Assembly (NCBI RefSeq): GCF_900141735.1
Contig: NZ_FQYO01000003.1
Span: 434,001-498,000 of the forward strand
Length of the DNA stretch: 64,000 nucleotides
Direction: 5' to 3'
Source of the DNA: Wenxinia saemankumensis
GTDB taxonomy: Bacteria > Pseudomonadota > Alphaproteobacteria > Rhodobacterales > Rhodobacteraceae
The translations under genes were made by a program, and so were the position numbers. Each line of letters opens with the position of its first letter. The stretch's first letter is position 1. The notes under the pieces were generated by a model, which did no database searches, was not told the origin of the DNA, and saw nothing but the letters and a program-made list of their open reading frames with translations. Of the stretch, positions 18,427 to 27,676 are shown piece after piece.

Positions 18427-18454
18427 TTGGCGTAACTCCGTCACACCTTATCAT
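18427..18454 (+). promoter_or_regulatory. Candidate promoter of the NYN gene
   Basis: TTGGCG (18427-18432) is separated by 16 bases from TATCAT (18449-18454). The -10 matches the sigma-70 consensus at five of six positions and the -35 at four. The ATG of the NYN gene lies 39 bases beyond, preceded by the ribosome-binding site AAGGA at about 18482. Confidence 0.4.
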
Positions 18455-18493
18455 GCCCATGGTCCGGCAGGTCCCGCCGGGAAGGATATTTGA

Positions 18494-19081
18494 ATGTTCT
18501 ACCGCGATGAGCGCTTGGCGCTCTTCATCGACGGCTCCAACCTGTACGCCGCGGCCAAATCGCTCGGATTCGACATCGACTACAAGCTTCTTCGGCAGGA
18601 ATTCATGCGCCGGGGCAAGCTGCTGCGCGCCTTCTACTACACCGCCCTGCTGGAGAACGACGAGTATTCGCCGATTCGCCCGCTGGTCGACTGGTTGCAC
18701 TACAACGGTTTCACCATGGTGACGAAACCGGCCAAGGAGTTCACCGACAGCCAGGGCCGGCGCAAGATCAAGGGCAACATGGACATCGAGCTGACGGTCG
18801 ACGCGCTCGAGACCGCGCCCCATGTCGATCACATCGTCATCTTCTCGGGCGACGGCGACTACCGGCCGCTGGTCGAGGCGCTGCAGCGCAAGGGCGTGCG
18901 GGTCTCGGTCGTGTCGACGATCCGCAGCCAGCCGCCGCTGATCGCGGACGAGCTGCGCCGGCAGGCCGACAACTTCATCGAGCTCGAGGAGCTGCGCGAC
19001 GTGATCGGCCGGCCCCCGCGCGAGCCGCGCGTCGAGCGCGGCGAGGGCGCGGTCACCGAGCCCGCTTCGCGCGAGAGCTGA
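18494..19081 (+). CDS. NYN domain (LabA/DUF88) putative ribonuclease
   Basis: A 195-residue protein with a PIN-like NYN nuclease domain. The conserved acidic residues are visible in LALFIDGSNLYAAAKSLGF (Asp14), MDIELTVDALE near residue 97 and IFSGDGDYRPLVEAL near residue 117. These would bind metal for RNA cleavage. The GKLLRAFYYTALLE strand is typical of the LabA/DUF88 group. The C-terminal 30 residues are charged and variable. The target RNA is unknown. The gene is monocistronic and divergent from folK. Confidence 0.88.
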   Translation: MFYRDERLALFIDGSNLYAAAKSLGFDIDYKLLRQEFMRRGKLLRAFYYTALLENDEYSPIRPLVDWLHYNGFTMVTKPAKEFTDSQGRRKIKGNMDIELTVDALETAPHVDHIVIFSGDGDYRPLVEALQRKGVRVSVVSTIRSQPPLIADELRRQADNFIELEELRDVIGRPPREPRVERGEGAVTEPASRES

Positions 19082-19257
19082 GGCCTGCCCCGCACGGGAT
19101 CGCGCGCCGGCACCCCGCACGGAATTGCGGCGCGACGTGGGTCGTCGCGCCGCGGCAGGTGATGCAAAAAGAATTTCGTGCCGGGGGCAGGGTGCCCCGG
19201 GCCTTCCTCTTCAACGCCAGATGTTTAACCTGCCGCCCGAACGGGGGCCTATCCCCC

Positions 19258-20010
19258 ATGTCGGGGGGGGGCAGGGTGCCGGTCCAGCAGCCAGAGCCGA
19301 TCGGCGCCGCGGCGATCGACACCGCCCCGGACGCCGAAACCGCATGGGAGGCGACGCTGGGCGCGTTCGCCGCCGCCGGATTTCCCAAGGTGATCTACAT
19401 CACCGCGGATCGGGGGCGGCGCGACGTGGCGACGCTGACCAACATCCCCGAGCTCTACGACGGCGTGGACCCCGCGCAGGACCCGTTCCTCGAATGGTGC
19501 TGTCACAGCTACGAAATCACCCGCACCGGCCCCGCCTACCTGCAAGACTACGACTACCTCCCCGCCGCGGCGCGCGACTTCATCCGCCGCGCGGCGCGGA
19601 CCGGCTTCACGAGCGGCTTCGCCGTCCCGGTGCGGCTGGCCGAGTCGACGCGCTACGGCGGCTTCAACGTCGGTTGCGATCTCGGCCGCGCGGCGTTCGA
19701 GGCGGCCTGGCCCGCGCCCCCCGAATCGGTCCGGCTGATTGCCCTCGTCGCGCATCGCCGGCTGGAGGAGCTGGGCGCCGGGCAGAGGCCGGACCCTTCT
19801 CGGCCCCCCTCCACCCCCTCCGCGCTCGCCGCGCTCAGCCCGCGCGAGCGCGAGCTGGCGATCCTTCTGGCGAGGGGCCTCAGCCGCAAGGATTGCGCGC
19901 GCGATTGCGGCCTCTCGGTCCATACGGTGAACGACTACGTCAAGAGCCTCTACCGCAAGCTCGGCGTGTCGAACCGGATCGAGCTGGTCAACCTGCTCCG
20001 CCAGCCGTGA
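19258..20010 (+). CDS. LuxR-family transcriptional regulator (possible LuxR solo)
   Basis: A 250-residue regulator with a C-terminal LuxR-type helix-turn-helix (about residues 190-247: [20 protein letters not shown], then [19 protein letters not shown]). The N-terminal half ([38 protein letters not shown]) resembles the autoinducer-binding domain of LuxR proteins, though weakly. No luxI-type synthase is near, so it may respond to a non-cognate signal. The ATG at 19258 is preferred; an in-frame ATG at 19159 would add 33 unlike residues. A perfect 16-base palindrome at 20014-20029 just after the stop may act in termination. Confidence 0.82.
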   Translation: MSGGGRVPVQQPEPIGAAAIDTAPDAETAWEATLGAFAAAGFPKVIYITADRGRRDVATLTNIPELYDGVDPAQDPFLEWCCHSYEITRTGPAYLQDYDYLPAAARDFIRRAARTGFTSGFAVPVRLAESTRYGGFNVGCDLGRAAFEAAWPAPPESVRLIALVAHRRLEELGAGQRPDPSRPPSTPSALAALSPRERELAILLARGLSRKDCARDCGLSVHTVNDYVKSLYRKLGVSNRIELVNLLRQP

Positions 20011-20077
20011 CCGCTGCGCGGCCGCGCAGGGCGGCCCCGGGCTGGACGGCGCGGCCCGGCTCGCCTACCTCGGGGGC

Positions 20078-21028
20078 ATGACCCTGCCTCCCCTCACGAT
20101 CCATCTCGCCGCCCCCCGGGGCTTCTGCGCCGGTGTCGACCGGGCCATCAAGATCGTCGAGCTGGCCCTGCAGAAATGGGGCGCGCCGGTCTATGTCCGG
20201 CACGAGATCGTCCACAACAGGTACGTCGTCGACGATCTGCGCGCCAAGGGCGCCGTCTTCGTCGAGGAGCTGGAGGAATGCCCGGGCGACCGTCCGGTCG
20301 TGTTCTCGGCCCACGGCGTGCCGAAGGCGGTCCCGGCCGAGGCGGCGCGGCGCGAGATGATCGCCGTCGACGCGACCTGCCCGCTGGTGAGCAAGGTCCA
20401 TATCGAGGCGGCCCGCCATGCCGAGGAGGGGCGCCAGCTGGTGATGATCGGCCATGCCGGCCATCCCGAGACGATCGGCACGATGGGCCAGCTGCCCCCG
20501 GGCGAAGTGCTGCTGGTCGAGACGCCCGCCGACGTGGCGACGCTGGACGTGCGCGATCCCGGGCGGCTCGCCTTCGTGACGCAGACGACCCTGTCGGTGG
20601 ACGACACGGCCGACGTGGTCGAGGCGCTCCGCGCGCGGTTCCCCGCCATCGAGGGGCCGCACAAGGAGGACATCTGCTACGCCACGACCAACCGGCAGGG
20701 CGCGGTCAAGGCGATGGCCCCCGACTGCGACGCGCTGCTCGTCGTCGGCGCGCCGAACTCGTCCAATTCCAAGCGGCTGGTCGAGGTCGCGCGCAAGGCC
20801 GGCTGCCCCTATGCCCAGCTCGTCCAGCGGGCCGGGGACATCGACTGGCGCGCGCTCGAAGGGGTGCGGTCGATCGGCCTGACGGCCGGCGCCTCGGCCC
20901 CCGAAGTGCTGATCGACGAGGTGATCGACGCCTTCCGCGCCCGCTACGAGGTCGAGACGCGGCTGGTGGAAACCGCCGTCGAGCGGGTGGAGTTCAAGGT
21001 TCCCCGGATCCTGCGCGAGCCGGCGTGA
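20078..21028 (+). CDS. ispH: 4-hydroxy-3-methylbut-2-enyl diphosphate reductase
   Basis: A 316-residue iron-sulfur enzyme for the last step of the MEP isoprenoid pathway, making IPP and DMAPP. The three cluster-binding Cys are present in [14 protein letters not shown] (Cys17), [12 protein letters not shown] near residue 103 and [11 protein letters not shown] near residue 202. The SSNSKRL motif and an [13 protein letters not shown] segment are also conserved. It lies 67 bases after the LuxR gene on the same strand. Confidence 0.96.
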   Translation: MTLPPLTIHLAAPRGFCAGVDRAIKIVELALQKWGAPVYVRHEIVHNRYVVDDLRAKGAVFVEELEECPGDRPVVFSAHGVPKAVPAEAARREMIAVDATCPLVSKVHIEAARHAEEGRQLVMIGHAGHPETIGTMGQLPPGEVLLVETPADVATLDVRDPGRLAFVTQTTLSVDDTADVVEALRARFPAIEGPHKEDICYATTNRQGAVKAMAPDCDALLVVGAPNSSNSKRLVEVARKAGCPYAQLVQRAGDIDWRALEGVRSIGLTAGASAPEVLIDEVIDAFRARYEVETRLVETAVERVEFKVPRILREPA

Positions 21029-21034
21029 AGCCGT

Positions 21035-21574
21035 TCACCCCGCCTCCGGCGGCGCGCTGAACCTGTAGACCACGTCCGAGAAGCGGTCGCGCGCGAAGCC
21101 GTAGAGAAAGCGCAGCCCGTCCCCGCCGGCCAGGGTCGCATGTTCGGCCCCGGCGGGAACGAAGAGCGCGATCCCGGGGCCGATCGCATGCGGGATACCG
21201 TCGATCGTGACAATCCCCGACCCCGACAGCCCGAAATAGAATTCCGCCGGGTCGTGCCGATGCGCCGCGAGCGTGCCGGCCGGACCGAATTCCGCGACGC
21301 CGAGGACGAAATCCGCCGTCGGAGTCCGGTCGGCCGAGAAGAGCGTGCGCCAGCGGACGGAACCGAAGGCGGGATCCTCGCCCCCTTCGAGCGGCAGGTG
21401 ATCGGCATTGGCGATGCAGGCCATCGCCGCCGGCAGCGCCTGCATCAGCGAGGCGGCGTCCGGCACCGGCGCCGGAGCGATCCCGGCGTTCGCGGGCGGG
21501 GCCGTGCCGATCTGCCCGGTCCCGATCTGCCCGGTCCCGATCTGCACCGTGTCGATCCGTGCCGCGTCGCTCAT
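21035..21574 (-). CDS. Cupin domain protein
   Basis: A 179-residue protein whose C-terminal half is a cupin barrel. It has the metal-binding pattern HRHDPAEFYFGLSGSG (motif 1, near residue 100) and PGIALFVPAGAEHATL (motif 2, near residue 132), followed by LYGFARDRFSDVVYRFS. Small cupins of this kind include sugar isomerases, oxygenases and DMSP lyases, and I cannot choose between them. The first 35 residues contain three QIGTG-type repeats encoded by 15-base DNA repeats. The ATG at 21574 is chosen; an in-frame ATG at 21601 is also possible. The gene is convergent with ispH, with six bases between the stops. Confidence 0.8.
   Translation of the reverse strand: MSDAARIDTVQIGTGQIGTGQIGTAPPANAGIAPAPVPDAASLMQALPAAMACIANADHLPLEGGEDPAFGSVRWRTLFSADRTPTADFVLGVAEFGPAGTLAAHRHDPAEFYFGLSGSGIVTIDGIPHAIGPGIALFVPAGAEHATLAGGDGLRFLYGFARDRFSDVVYRFSAPPEAG
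21504..21548 (-). repeat. 15-bp tandem repeat in the cupin gene
   Basis: Three near-identical 15-base units (gtgccgatctgcccg, gtcccgatctgcccg, gtcccgatctgcacc) occupy 21504-21518, 21519-21533 and 21534-21548. A more diverged fourth unit follows to 21563. The unit keeps the frame and encodes a QIGTG-like pentapeptide. Confidence 0.85.
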
Positions 21575-21733
21575 CAGGGTAGGCCCTCTGCCGTCCGTCA
21601 TCCGCTCGCCCCCACGTAACCCGGACGGGCCCGCGGCGCCGCACCGCCCGCGACGCGGCGAGGTCGGATTCGCGCCGGTTGACCGGGTCCGCGCCGCCGC
21701 GCAGGGTGAGCCGGCACCCCCCCGGAGCCGCCC

Positions 21734-22345
21734 ATGTCCCCGCACTTCCTGCTCACCGCCCTCGTCGTCGTGCTCGTCCCCGGGACGGGGGTCGTCTACA
21801 CGCTCGCCGTCGCGCTGGGGCAGGGACGACGCGCCGCGCTCTGGGCCGCGTTCGGCTGCACCCTCGGGATCATGCCGGCGCTTGCAGCCGCGATCCTCGG
21901 TCTGTCGGCGATCCTGCACGCTTCCGCGCTCGCCTTCGGGGTCGTGAAATGGGCGGGGATCGCCTATCTGCTGTGGCTCGGCTGGGGGGCCCTGCGCGGT
22001 TCGGGCGCGCTCGCGATCCGGCCGGACGCGGCGCGCCGCTCCGGCCCCGGGATCGCGGCGCGGGGGGCGCTGATCAACGTGCTGAACCCCAAGCTGACAG
22101 TGTTCTTCCTCGCCCTGCTGCCGCCCTTCCTCTCGGGCGATCCCGCCCGCGCCTCGGCCGAGATGGCGGGGCTCGGCGGCATCTTCATGGCGATGACCTT
22201 CGCGGTCTTCGCGCTCTACGGCCTCTTCGCCGCACGTCTGCGCGCCCGCGTCCTCTCCAGCCCCCGCGCGATGGCCTGGCTCGGCCGGTCGGTCGCGGGG
22301 GTGATGGCGGCGCTGGCCGGGCGCCTGGCGACGGAACGGGCATGA
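21734..22345 (+). CDS. LysE/RhtB family exporter
   Basis: A 203-residue membrane protein with about six hydrophobic segments. The LysE family signature is seen in LVPGTGVVYTLAVALGQGRRAALWAAFGCTLG (residues about 14-45) and GALINVLNPKLTVFFLALLPPFL near residue 115. Members export amino acids or related small solutes; the substrate is unknown. CGGAG lies just before the ATG at 21734. The stop overlaps the start of the DUF3429 gene. Confidence 0.9.
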   Translation: MSPHFLLTALVVVLVPGTGVVYTLAVALGQGRRAALWAAFGCTLGIMPALAAAILGLSAILHASALAFGVVKWAGIAYLLWLGWGALRGSGALAIRPDAARRSGPGIAARGALINVLNPKLTVFFLALLPPFLSGDPARASAEMAGLGGIFMAMTFAVFALYGLFAARLRARVLSSPRAMAWLGRSVAGVMAALAGRLATERA

Positions 22346-22800
22346 CCCGCATTCCCCTCGCCCCGCTGCTGCTCGGTCTCGCCGGGCTGATCCCCTTCGC
22401 CTGGGGGGCGCTGACCACGCTCGCCCCCCAGATCGGCCTCTGGTCGCTGGAGATCCTGGGCGGGCGGTTCACCGGCCCCTATGTCGGCCTCTCCTACGGA
22501 CAGGTGATCCTCGCCTTCATGTCCGGCGTGCTCTGGGGTTTCGCCACGAAGGCGGAGGGCGCGCGCGCCGCCGCGGGCTACGCGCTGTCGGTGATCCCGG
22601 CGCTCTGGGCCTTCTTCATGGTGGGGGGCGGGCCGGTCTCGGCGGCGGTGAACCTGATCGCGGGCTTCGCCGGTCTGCTGGCGCTCGACGCCGCCTTCTC
22701 CGGCTGGGGCCTCGCGCCGCCCTGGTGGATGACGCTGCGGGTGATCCTGACGGCCGGCGTCGCGCTCTGCCTCGCGCCGGTGGCGCTGATGGGGGGCTGA
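22342..22800 (+). CDS. DUF3429 membrane protein
   Basis: A 152-residue protein with four or five hydrophobic segments. The DUF3429 pattern is visible in [38 protein letters not shown] (residues about 45-66) and [11 protein letters not shown]. The function is unknown. The ATG overlaps the LysE-family stop (ATGA), so the two genes are coupled. Confidence 0.83.
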   Translation: MTRIPLAPLLLGLAGLIPFAWGALTTLAPQIGLWSLEILGGRFTGPYVGLSYGQVILAFMSGVLWGFATKAEGARAAAGYALSVIPALWAFFMVGGGPVSAAVNLIAGFAGLLALDAAFSGWGLAPPWWMTLRVILTAGVALCLAPVALMGG

Positions 22801-22867
22801 GGGGCACTGGACGCCCGCGCCCCGATGCCGCATCAGGGCGTCCCGAGACCCGATCCGAGAGACGCCC

Positions 22868-23326
22868 ATGCCCGACCTCTTCGCCTATACGGACGGCGCC
22901 TGTTCCGGGAATCCCGGCCCCGGCGGCTGGGGCGCGCTGCTGCTGGCGAAGGACGGCGAGACCGTCCTGCGCGAGCGCGAGCTGAAGGGCGGCGAGGCGG
23001 CGACGACCAACAACCGGATGGAACTGATGGCCGCCATCTCGGCGCTCGAGGCGCTGGAACGTTCCTCGACGCTGACCGTCGTCACCGACAGCGCCTACGT
23101 GAAGGGCGGCATCACCGAATGGATTCCCGGCTGGAAGCGCCGCGGCTGGAAGACCGCCGCCGGCAAGCCGGTCAAGAACGTCGAGCTCTGGCAGCGGCTG
23201 GAAGAGGCCGCCGCCCGCCACCGCGTGACCTGGAAATGGATCAAGGGCCATGCCGGCCACGCCGAGAACGAGCGGGCCGACGAGCTGGCCCGCGCCGGGA
23301 TGGCGCCGTTCAAGACCCGCCGCTAG
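22868..23326 (+). CDS. rnhA: Ribonuclease HI
   Basis: A 152-residue RNase H that cleaves the RNA strand of RNA-DNA hybrids. The catalytic acidic residues are in [17 protein letters not shown] (Asp8), [14 protein letters not shown] (Glu near 50), [12 protein letters not shown] (Asp near 71) and [10 protein letters not shown] (Asp near 136). [13 protein letters not shown] is also conserved. The length is standard. It follows the DUF3429 gene after 67 bases. Confidence 0.96.
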   Translation: MPDLFAYTDGACSGNPGPGGWGALLLAKDGETVLRERELKGGEAATTNNRMELMAAISALEALERSSTLTVVTDSAYVKGGITEWIPGWKRRGWKTAAGKPVKNVELWQRLEEAAARHRVTWKWIKGHAGHAENERADELARAGMAPFKTRR

Positions 23327-23550
23327 GCTCGCCTCCCGGAGGGCGCCGCCCGGGACGGCTCCATCCATCCTTCCTGCCGGGATGGTGCGGCTCAGCTCGT
23401 CCGGGGCCGAACTGACGATCGGGATGCCGTATTCGGCCTCCGGTCGGGATCACCGATGGACACCCCCAACGCGGCCGGGCCGGCGACACTCCGATCCGCG
23501 GCGTGCCTGGCAGGATCGTCCGGCGCACCGGTGCCTCCGCGGGCCGCGCT

Positions 23551-23922
23551 TCAGTCGAATGCCGCCGCCTCCCCCGGAAAGTCGTCGCCCTGCGGACGCA
23601 CCAGGCAGAACCGGTGCCCGGTCGGCGCCTCCATCACGATCCAGCGCTTCACCCGCGCCACCTCCGTCGCGCCGAGCGCCGTGAGCCGGGCACATTCCGC
23701 CTCCTGGTCGTCGGTCTCGATGTCGAGATGCACCCGCGGCGCGTGATCGACTGCCTGCAGCAGCACCCGGGGGCCGGCCAGCCCTTCGAAGGCGACGTAT
23801 TTCCCGTCCGGATCCGTCTCGCCCTCCACGCCGAGCAGTCCGGACCAGAAGGCGCGCGCCTCGCCCAGATCCTCCGTGCGGCAATCGATGCAGACGACTC
23901 CGATTCGGCTGCGATGCGTCAT
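23551..23922 (-). CDS. VOC family (glyoxalase/bleomycin resistance-like) protein
   Basis: A 123-residue single-domain protein of the vicinal oxygen chelate fold, with two beta-alpha-beta-beta-beta modules: IGVVCIDCRTEDLGEARAFWSGLLG at the start and VHLDIETDDQEAECARLTALGAT near residue 67. It ends with a typical strand APTGHRFCLVRPQGDDFP. Such proteins are glyoxalases, dioxygenases or binding proteins; none can be preferred. The ATG at 23922 fits the conserved start. The gene is convergent with rnhA across 224 bases that appear noncoding. Confidence 0.85.
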   Translation of the reverse strand: MTHRSRIGVVCIDCRTEDLGEARAFWSGLLGVEGETDPDGKYVAFEGLAGPRVLLQAVDHAPRVHLDIETDDQEAECARLTALGATEVARVKRWIVMEAPTGHRFCLVRPQGDDFPGEAAAFD

Positions 23923-23988
23923 GGTCCCCTCCCTGATGGTCCGGCCCACCGAACCGCGCGGCAGGGCGGGCGGCAACCCCTGCCGCAC

Positions 23989-26418
23989 TCATTCCCCCAA
24001 CCAGGCCTCCAGCGCCGCGATCGCGTCCTGCGACACCGAGGCCGGCTTCGGCCCATCGACCGTCTCCCGCTCCAGCGCGGCCGCGGTATCGAAGCCGTCC
24101 GCCCGGGTCAGTCCGGCCAGCTCGTCCCATGTGACGGGCACCGCGACCGGCGCCCCCTTGCGCGCGCGCACCGACCACGGGGCGATGGCGGTCGATCCCC
24201 GGTCGTTGCGCAGCCAGTCGACGAAGATCCGGCCCTTGCGCCTGGCCTTCGAAATGGTCGCGGTGAACCGCTTCGGCTCCTTCTCCGCCAGGCCGGCGGC
24301 GAAGGTCCGCGCGAAGAGCGTGACCGTGTCCCAGCCGGCCGTCCGGCGCAGCGGCGTGACCACGTGCACCCCCTTGCCCCCCGTCACCAGCGGGGCGGAG
24401 GGCAGGCCGAACCGCTCCAGCAGATCCCGCAGATCTGCCGCCGCCGACCGGACGTCCCCGAAATCCAGCCCCTCGTCGGGGTCGAGGTCGAAGACCAGCC
24501 GGTCGGGCCGGTCCAGCCGGTCGCGGCGCGCGGGCCAGATGTGGAACTCGATCGTCCCCATCTGGACCGCCCCGACCAGCCCCGCCGCGTCGCGGACATG
24601 CATGTAGGTCCCGGTGCCGTCCTTCTCCTCGATCTCCACCTCGCGCAGCGCGTCCGGCCAGCCCTTGCCGGCATGCTTCTGGAAGAACCGCTCCCCCTCC
24701 AGACCCTCGGGCATCCGGACGAGGCTGAGCGGGCGGTCCTCGACCTCCGGCAGCATCCGCTCCGCGACCGCCTCGTAGTAGCGGGCGAGATCGACCTTTC
24801 GCAGGCCCGCCTCGGGGAACACCACCCGCGAGGGGGAGGAGATGCCGATCCCCGCCACGTCCACCCTGTCGCCGCCCATCGCCGCCTCCCTCAGATCGCC
24901 GGGGGCGAGGTCGTTCCCTGCCCGCACCTCCTCCGCCGTCTTGTCCTCGCGCAGGCCGAGAAAGGCGGCGTGCCGCAGCCGCCCGTCGCCGGTGATCTCG
25001 GCATACCGGATCTCGGCGACCAGCTTGGGCGTGACCCAGGTCATCCCCCGCGCGTCGGCCGCATCGACCTCCGCCGGGGGGGTCTTGCGGGCGAGGGGCC
25101 CCATCGCGTCCGCCAGCGCCTCCATCTGCTCCGCGTCGAACCCCGTCCCGACCTTGCCCCGATAGACGAGCGTGCCGGCCTCGTGCGTGCCGAGCGCGAG
25201 CGAGGCGAAGGGGCGGCCGCGCTTGTCGCTCGCCTGCCAGCCGAGGATGACGAACTCGTCCCGCCGCTCGCATTTCAGCTTGAGCCAGTCGGTGCTGCGC
25301 CCGTGCCGGTAGGGCGCGTCGATCCGCTTCGAGATCAGCCCCTCGCCTCCCGCGCCGCAGACCGCCTCGAAGGCGGGCAGGGGGTCGCCCTCGATCACCG
25401 GCGACAGCTGGAGGGCGGACAGCGGCACCGCCTCCGCGAACAGCTCCTCCAGCGCCGCGCGCCGCTCCGAAAGGGGCTTCTTCTCGAGCGACCGGCCGTC
25501 CAGCGAGAGCAGGTCGAAGGCATGGAAGGTGAAGGGCCCGCCCGCCCCCAGCGCCTTCTGGAGCGCGCCGAACCCCTGCAGTCCCGCCCCCGCGACGATC
25601 TCTCCGTCGATCAGGGCGCTCTCGCAGGGCAGTTCCTCGAAGGCGGGGATCAGCGGGGCGAAGCGGTCCGACCAGTCCTTGCCGCTGCGCGTCCGGATCC
25701 GCGCGCCCCCTTTCCCGATGGAGACCAGCGCCCGGTAGCCGTCGAACTTCAGCTCGTGCCACCGCCGCTCGTCCTCCGCCGGGTCCTCCCGCGACAGGGT
25801 GGCGAGCTGCGGTGCCGCGAAACCCGGCGCGGCCGCCCGGCGGGACCGGGGCGGCACCGGCTCCGCCCCCTTCGCGATGGCCGCCATCGAGCGGCCCGAG
25901 GCGACGCTGGTCTCCCACCGGGTCACCGGGTCCGCGCCCCCCGCCGCCTCGTCCTCTTCCTTGATGAGCAGCCAGTTCTCCGCCTTCTCCCTCCCGTGCA
26001 TCCGCACGAGGTTCCAGCGCCCGGTCAGCCGCGCCCCGTGAAGGGCGAGGTGCAGATGCCCCTTCGCCAGGCCCCGATCGACCGGGTCCAGCGGCTGCCA
26101 GTGCCCGAGATCCCAGAGCATCACGGTGCCTTTCCCGTAGCCCTCCGGAATCACGTCCTCGAAATCCAGGTAGTCGAGGGGGTGGTCCTCCGTCCGTACC
26201 GCCAGGCGCTTGTCGGACGGGTCGAGCGAGGGCCCCCTCGTGATCGCCCAGGACAGCAGGACCCCGTCCCATTCGAGCCGCAGGTCGAAATGCAGGCGCG
26301 AGGCATCGTGCTTCTGGACCGAGTAGCGCAGCGCCGCCCCGGCCGCCCCGCCCCCGCCCTGCGGCTCGGGCGTGACGTCGAAGTCGCGCTTGGCGATGTA
26401 GCGGTCGAGCGGCCTCAT
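23989..26418 (-). CDS. ligD: Non-homologous end-joining DNA ligase D
   Basis: An 809-residue multidomain repair enzyme. The N-terminal 3'-phosphoesterase domain (about residues 30-180) has ALRYSVQKHDASRLHFDLRLEWDG. The central ATP-dependent ligase domain (about 220-520) carries the nucleotidyl-transfer motif WHELKFDGYRAL (catalytic Lys) and EGLISKRIDAPY. The C-terminal LigD-type polymerase domain has the acidic pair in VFDLDPDEGLDF and the HVVTPL motif. The order PE-LIG-POL is that known from Pseudomonas LigD. The ATG at 26418 starts RPLDRYIAKRDF; a longer frame is unlikely. ku lies just upstream on the same strand, so both halves of bacterial end joining are present. Confidence 0.94.
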   Translation of the reverse strand: MRPLDRYIAKRDFDVTPEPQGGGGAAGAALRYSVQKHDASRLHFDLRLEWDGVLLSWAITRGPSLDPSDKRLAVRTEDHPLDYLDFEDVIPEGYGKGTVMLWDLGHWQPLDPVDRGLAKGHLHLALHGARLTGRWNLVRMHGREKAENWLLIKEEDEAAGGADPVTRWETSVASGRSMAAIAKGAEPVPPRSRRAAAPGFAAPQLATLSREDPAEDERRWHELKFDGYRALVSIGKGGARIRTRSGKDWSDRFAPLIPAFEELPCESALIDGEIVAGAGLQGFGALQKALGAGGPFTFHAFDLLSLDGRSLEKKPLSERRAALEELFAEAVPLSALQLSPVIEGDPLPAFEAVCGAGGEGLISKRIDAPYRHGRSTDWLKLKCERRDEFVILGWQASDKRGRPFASLALGTHEAGTLVYRGKVGTGFDAEQMEALADAMGPLARKTPPAEVDAADARGMTWVTPKLVAEIRYAEITGDGRLRHAAFLGLREDKTAEEVRAGNDLAPGDLREAAMGGDRVDVAGIGISSPSRVVFPEAGLRKVDLARYYEAVAERMLPEVEDRPLSLVRMPEGLEGERFFQKHAGKGWPDALREVEIEEKDGTGTYMHVRDAAGLVGAVQMGTIEFHIWPARRDRLDRPDRLVFDLDPDEGLDFGDVRSAAADLRDLLERFGLPSAPLVTGGKGVHVVTPLRRTAGWDTVTLFARTFAAGLAEKEPKRFTATISKARRKGRIFVDWLRNDRGSTAIAPWSVRARKGAPVAVPVTWDELAGLTRADGFDTAAALERETVDGPKPASVSQDAIAALEAWLGE

Positions 26419-26572
26419 GGCCGGCCAGGGGCGGGGCGCCCCGCTCCCCCCTTCGCAGGGTTTCCAAATACCGTCCGCACGCCCCACTGGTCCCGGCGCC
26501 GGGCCTTCGGGCTCGCGGTCCCAAGGGGTCCGACAAGGGGAATGCGGCCGCAAGGCCGCGCCGCCGGGCCCC

Positions 26573-27445
26573 TCATGCCGATTTCCGGGATCGGGATACG
26601 CCGGAGGATTTCGGTTTCGACCCGGACGGGGCCTTCCTGGCCGGCGCCTTCTTCCCGCTTTCCTTGAGCGAGGCCTTCAGCGCCCCCATGAGGTCGACCA
26701 CGTTCTCGCCCGAGGGGCGGTCCTCGTCGCCTCCCGCCCTGGCCCGGGGGGTCTTGCGGCTCTTGCGCTTCGCCTCGATCAGCTCGCGCAGGGCGGTGTC
26801 GTAATGGTCGGTGAAGGCCGAGGCGTCGAAGGGCCCGCTCTTGCGCTCGATCAGCTGGCCCGCGACATCGAGAAGCTCCTCGTCCGCGGCCTCGTCCTCG
26901 ATCCCCGAGAAGAGCGGGTCGGCATTCCGGATCTCGTCGGCGTAATGCAGCGTCTCCAGCAGCAGCCCGTCGCCGCAGGGCTTGAGCGCGCACAGGTACT
27001 CCTTGCCGCGCATCGTCAGCTGCCCCAGCCCGACCTTGTCCGCCCCCCGCAGCGCGTCGCGCACCACGCGGTAGGCGTCCTCGGCGAGCTCGTCCGTGGG
27101 CACCACGTAATAGGGGCGGTCGAAATAGAGCGGGGGGATATCGCCCGAGCCGACGAACTGCACCAGTTCAAGCGTCTTCTTCGTCTCCAGCCGGATGGCG
27201 TCGATCTCGTCCGGCTCGAGCAGCAGGTATTCGTCGTCGCCGACCTCGTAGCCCTTGAGGATGTCGTCCGCCTTGACCGGGCCGATCCCCGGCACCGTCT
27301 TCTCGTAGCGGACGCGCTTGCCGCTGGGGCCGTGGATCTGCCGGAACGACACGCGGGCGCCGGACTTGGTGGCGGAATGGATCTCGACCGGGATCGAGAC
27401 GAGGCTGAGGCGGATCTGACCCTTCCAGACGGCACGCGAGGCCAT
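26573..27445 (-). CDS. ku: Ku protein (non-homologous end joining)
   Basis: A 290-residue bacterial Ku, which as a homodimer encircles DNA ends and recruits LigD. The fold begins with ASRAVWKGQIRLSLVSIPVEI and includes SFRQIHGPSGKRVRYEKTVPG and the YYVVPTDELAEDAYRVVRDAL segment. The C-terminal 60 residues are a Lys/Arg/Ser-rich tail as in other bacterial Ku proteins, probably for DNA contact. The ATG at 27445 is preceded by a GGGGAG ribosome-binding site. It is 154 bases upstream of ligD. Confidence 0.95.
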   Translation of the reverse strand: MASRAVWKGQIRLSLVSIPVEIHSATKSGARVSFRQIHGPSGKRVRYEKTVPGIGPVKADDILKGYEVGDDEYLLLEPDEIDAIRLETKKTLELVQFVGSGDIPPLYFDRPYYVVPTDELAEDAYRVVRDALRGADKVGLGQLTMRGKEYLCALKPCGDGLLLETLHYADEIRNADPLFSGIEDEAADEELLDVAGQLIERKSGPFDASAFTDHYDTALRELIEAKRKSRKTPRARAGGDEDRPSGENVVDLMGALKASLKESGKKAPARKAPSGSKPKSSGVSRSRKSA

Positions 27446-27485
27446 GGCGGACTCCCCTTTCGATCGGGTCTGCGGATAACGGGGG

Positions 27486-27512
27486 AACGCGCGGCGCGGG
27501 GGCGACGGTTCC
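27486..27512 (-). promoter_or_regulatory. Possible EcfG-like promoter upstream of ku
   Basis: On the reverse strand GGAAC (27508-27512) is followed after 18 bases by CGTT (27486-27489). This fits the EcfG general-stress consensus except that the spacer is one base too long. It would give a short leader to the ku ATG at 27445. Control of ku/ligD by the general stress response is known in some rhizobia, but the site here is only a candidate. Confidence 0.25.
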
Positions 27513-27676
27513 CGCCGCTCTGGCAGCGCGGCCGGCGAGGGGCGGCGGCGGGGCGACCGGGCATGCCGCCCCGGGTGCGGCGATGGCCCGTCCGTCGATC
27601 CCGCCATGCAGGCCGACCGGCCGCCTCCCCCCGGCCGGCGATGGTCGGGGCGGCAGGCGGCCGGTCAGCGCCGCCC

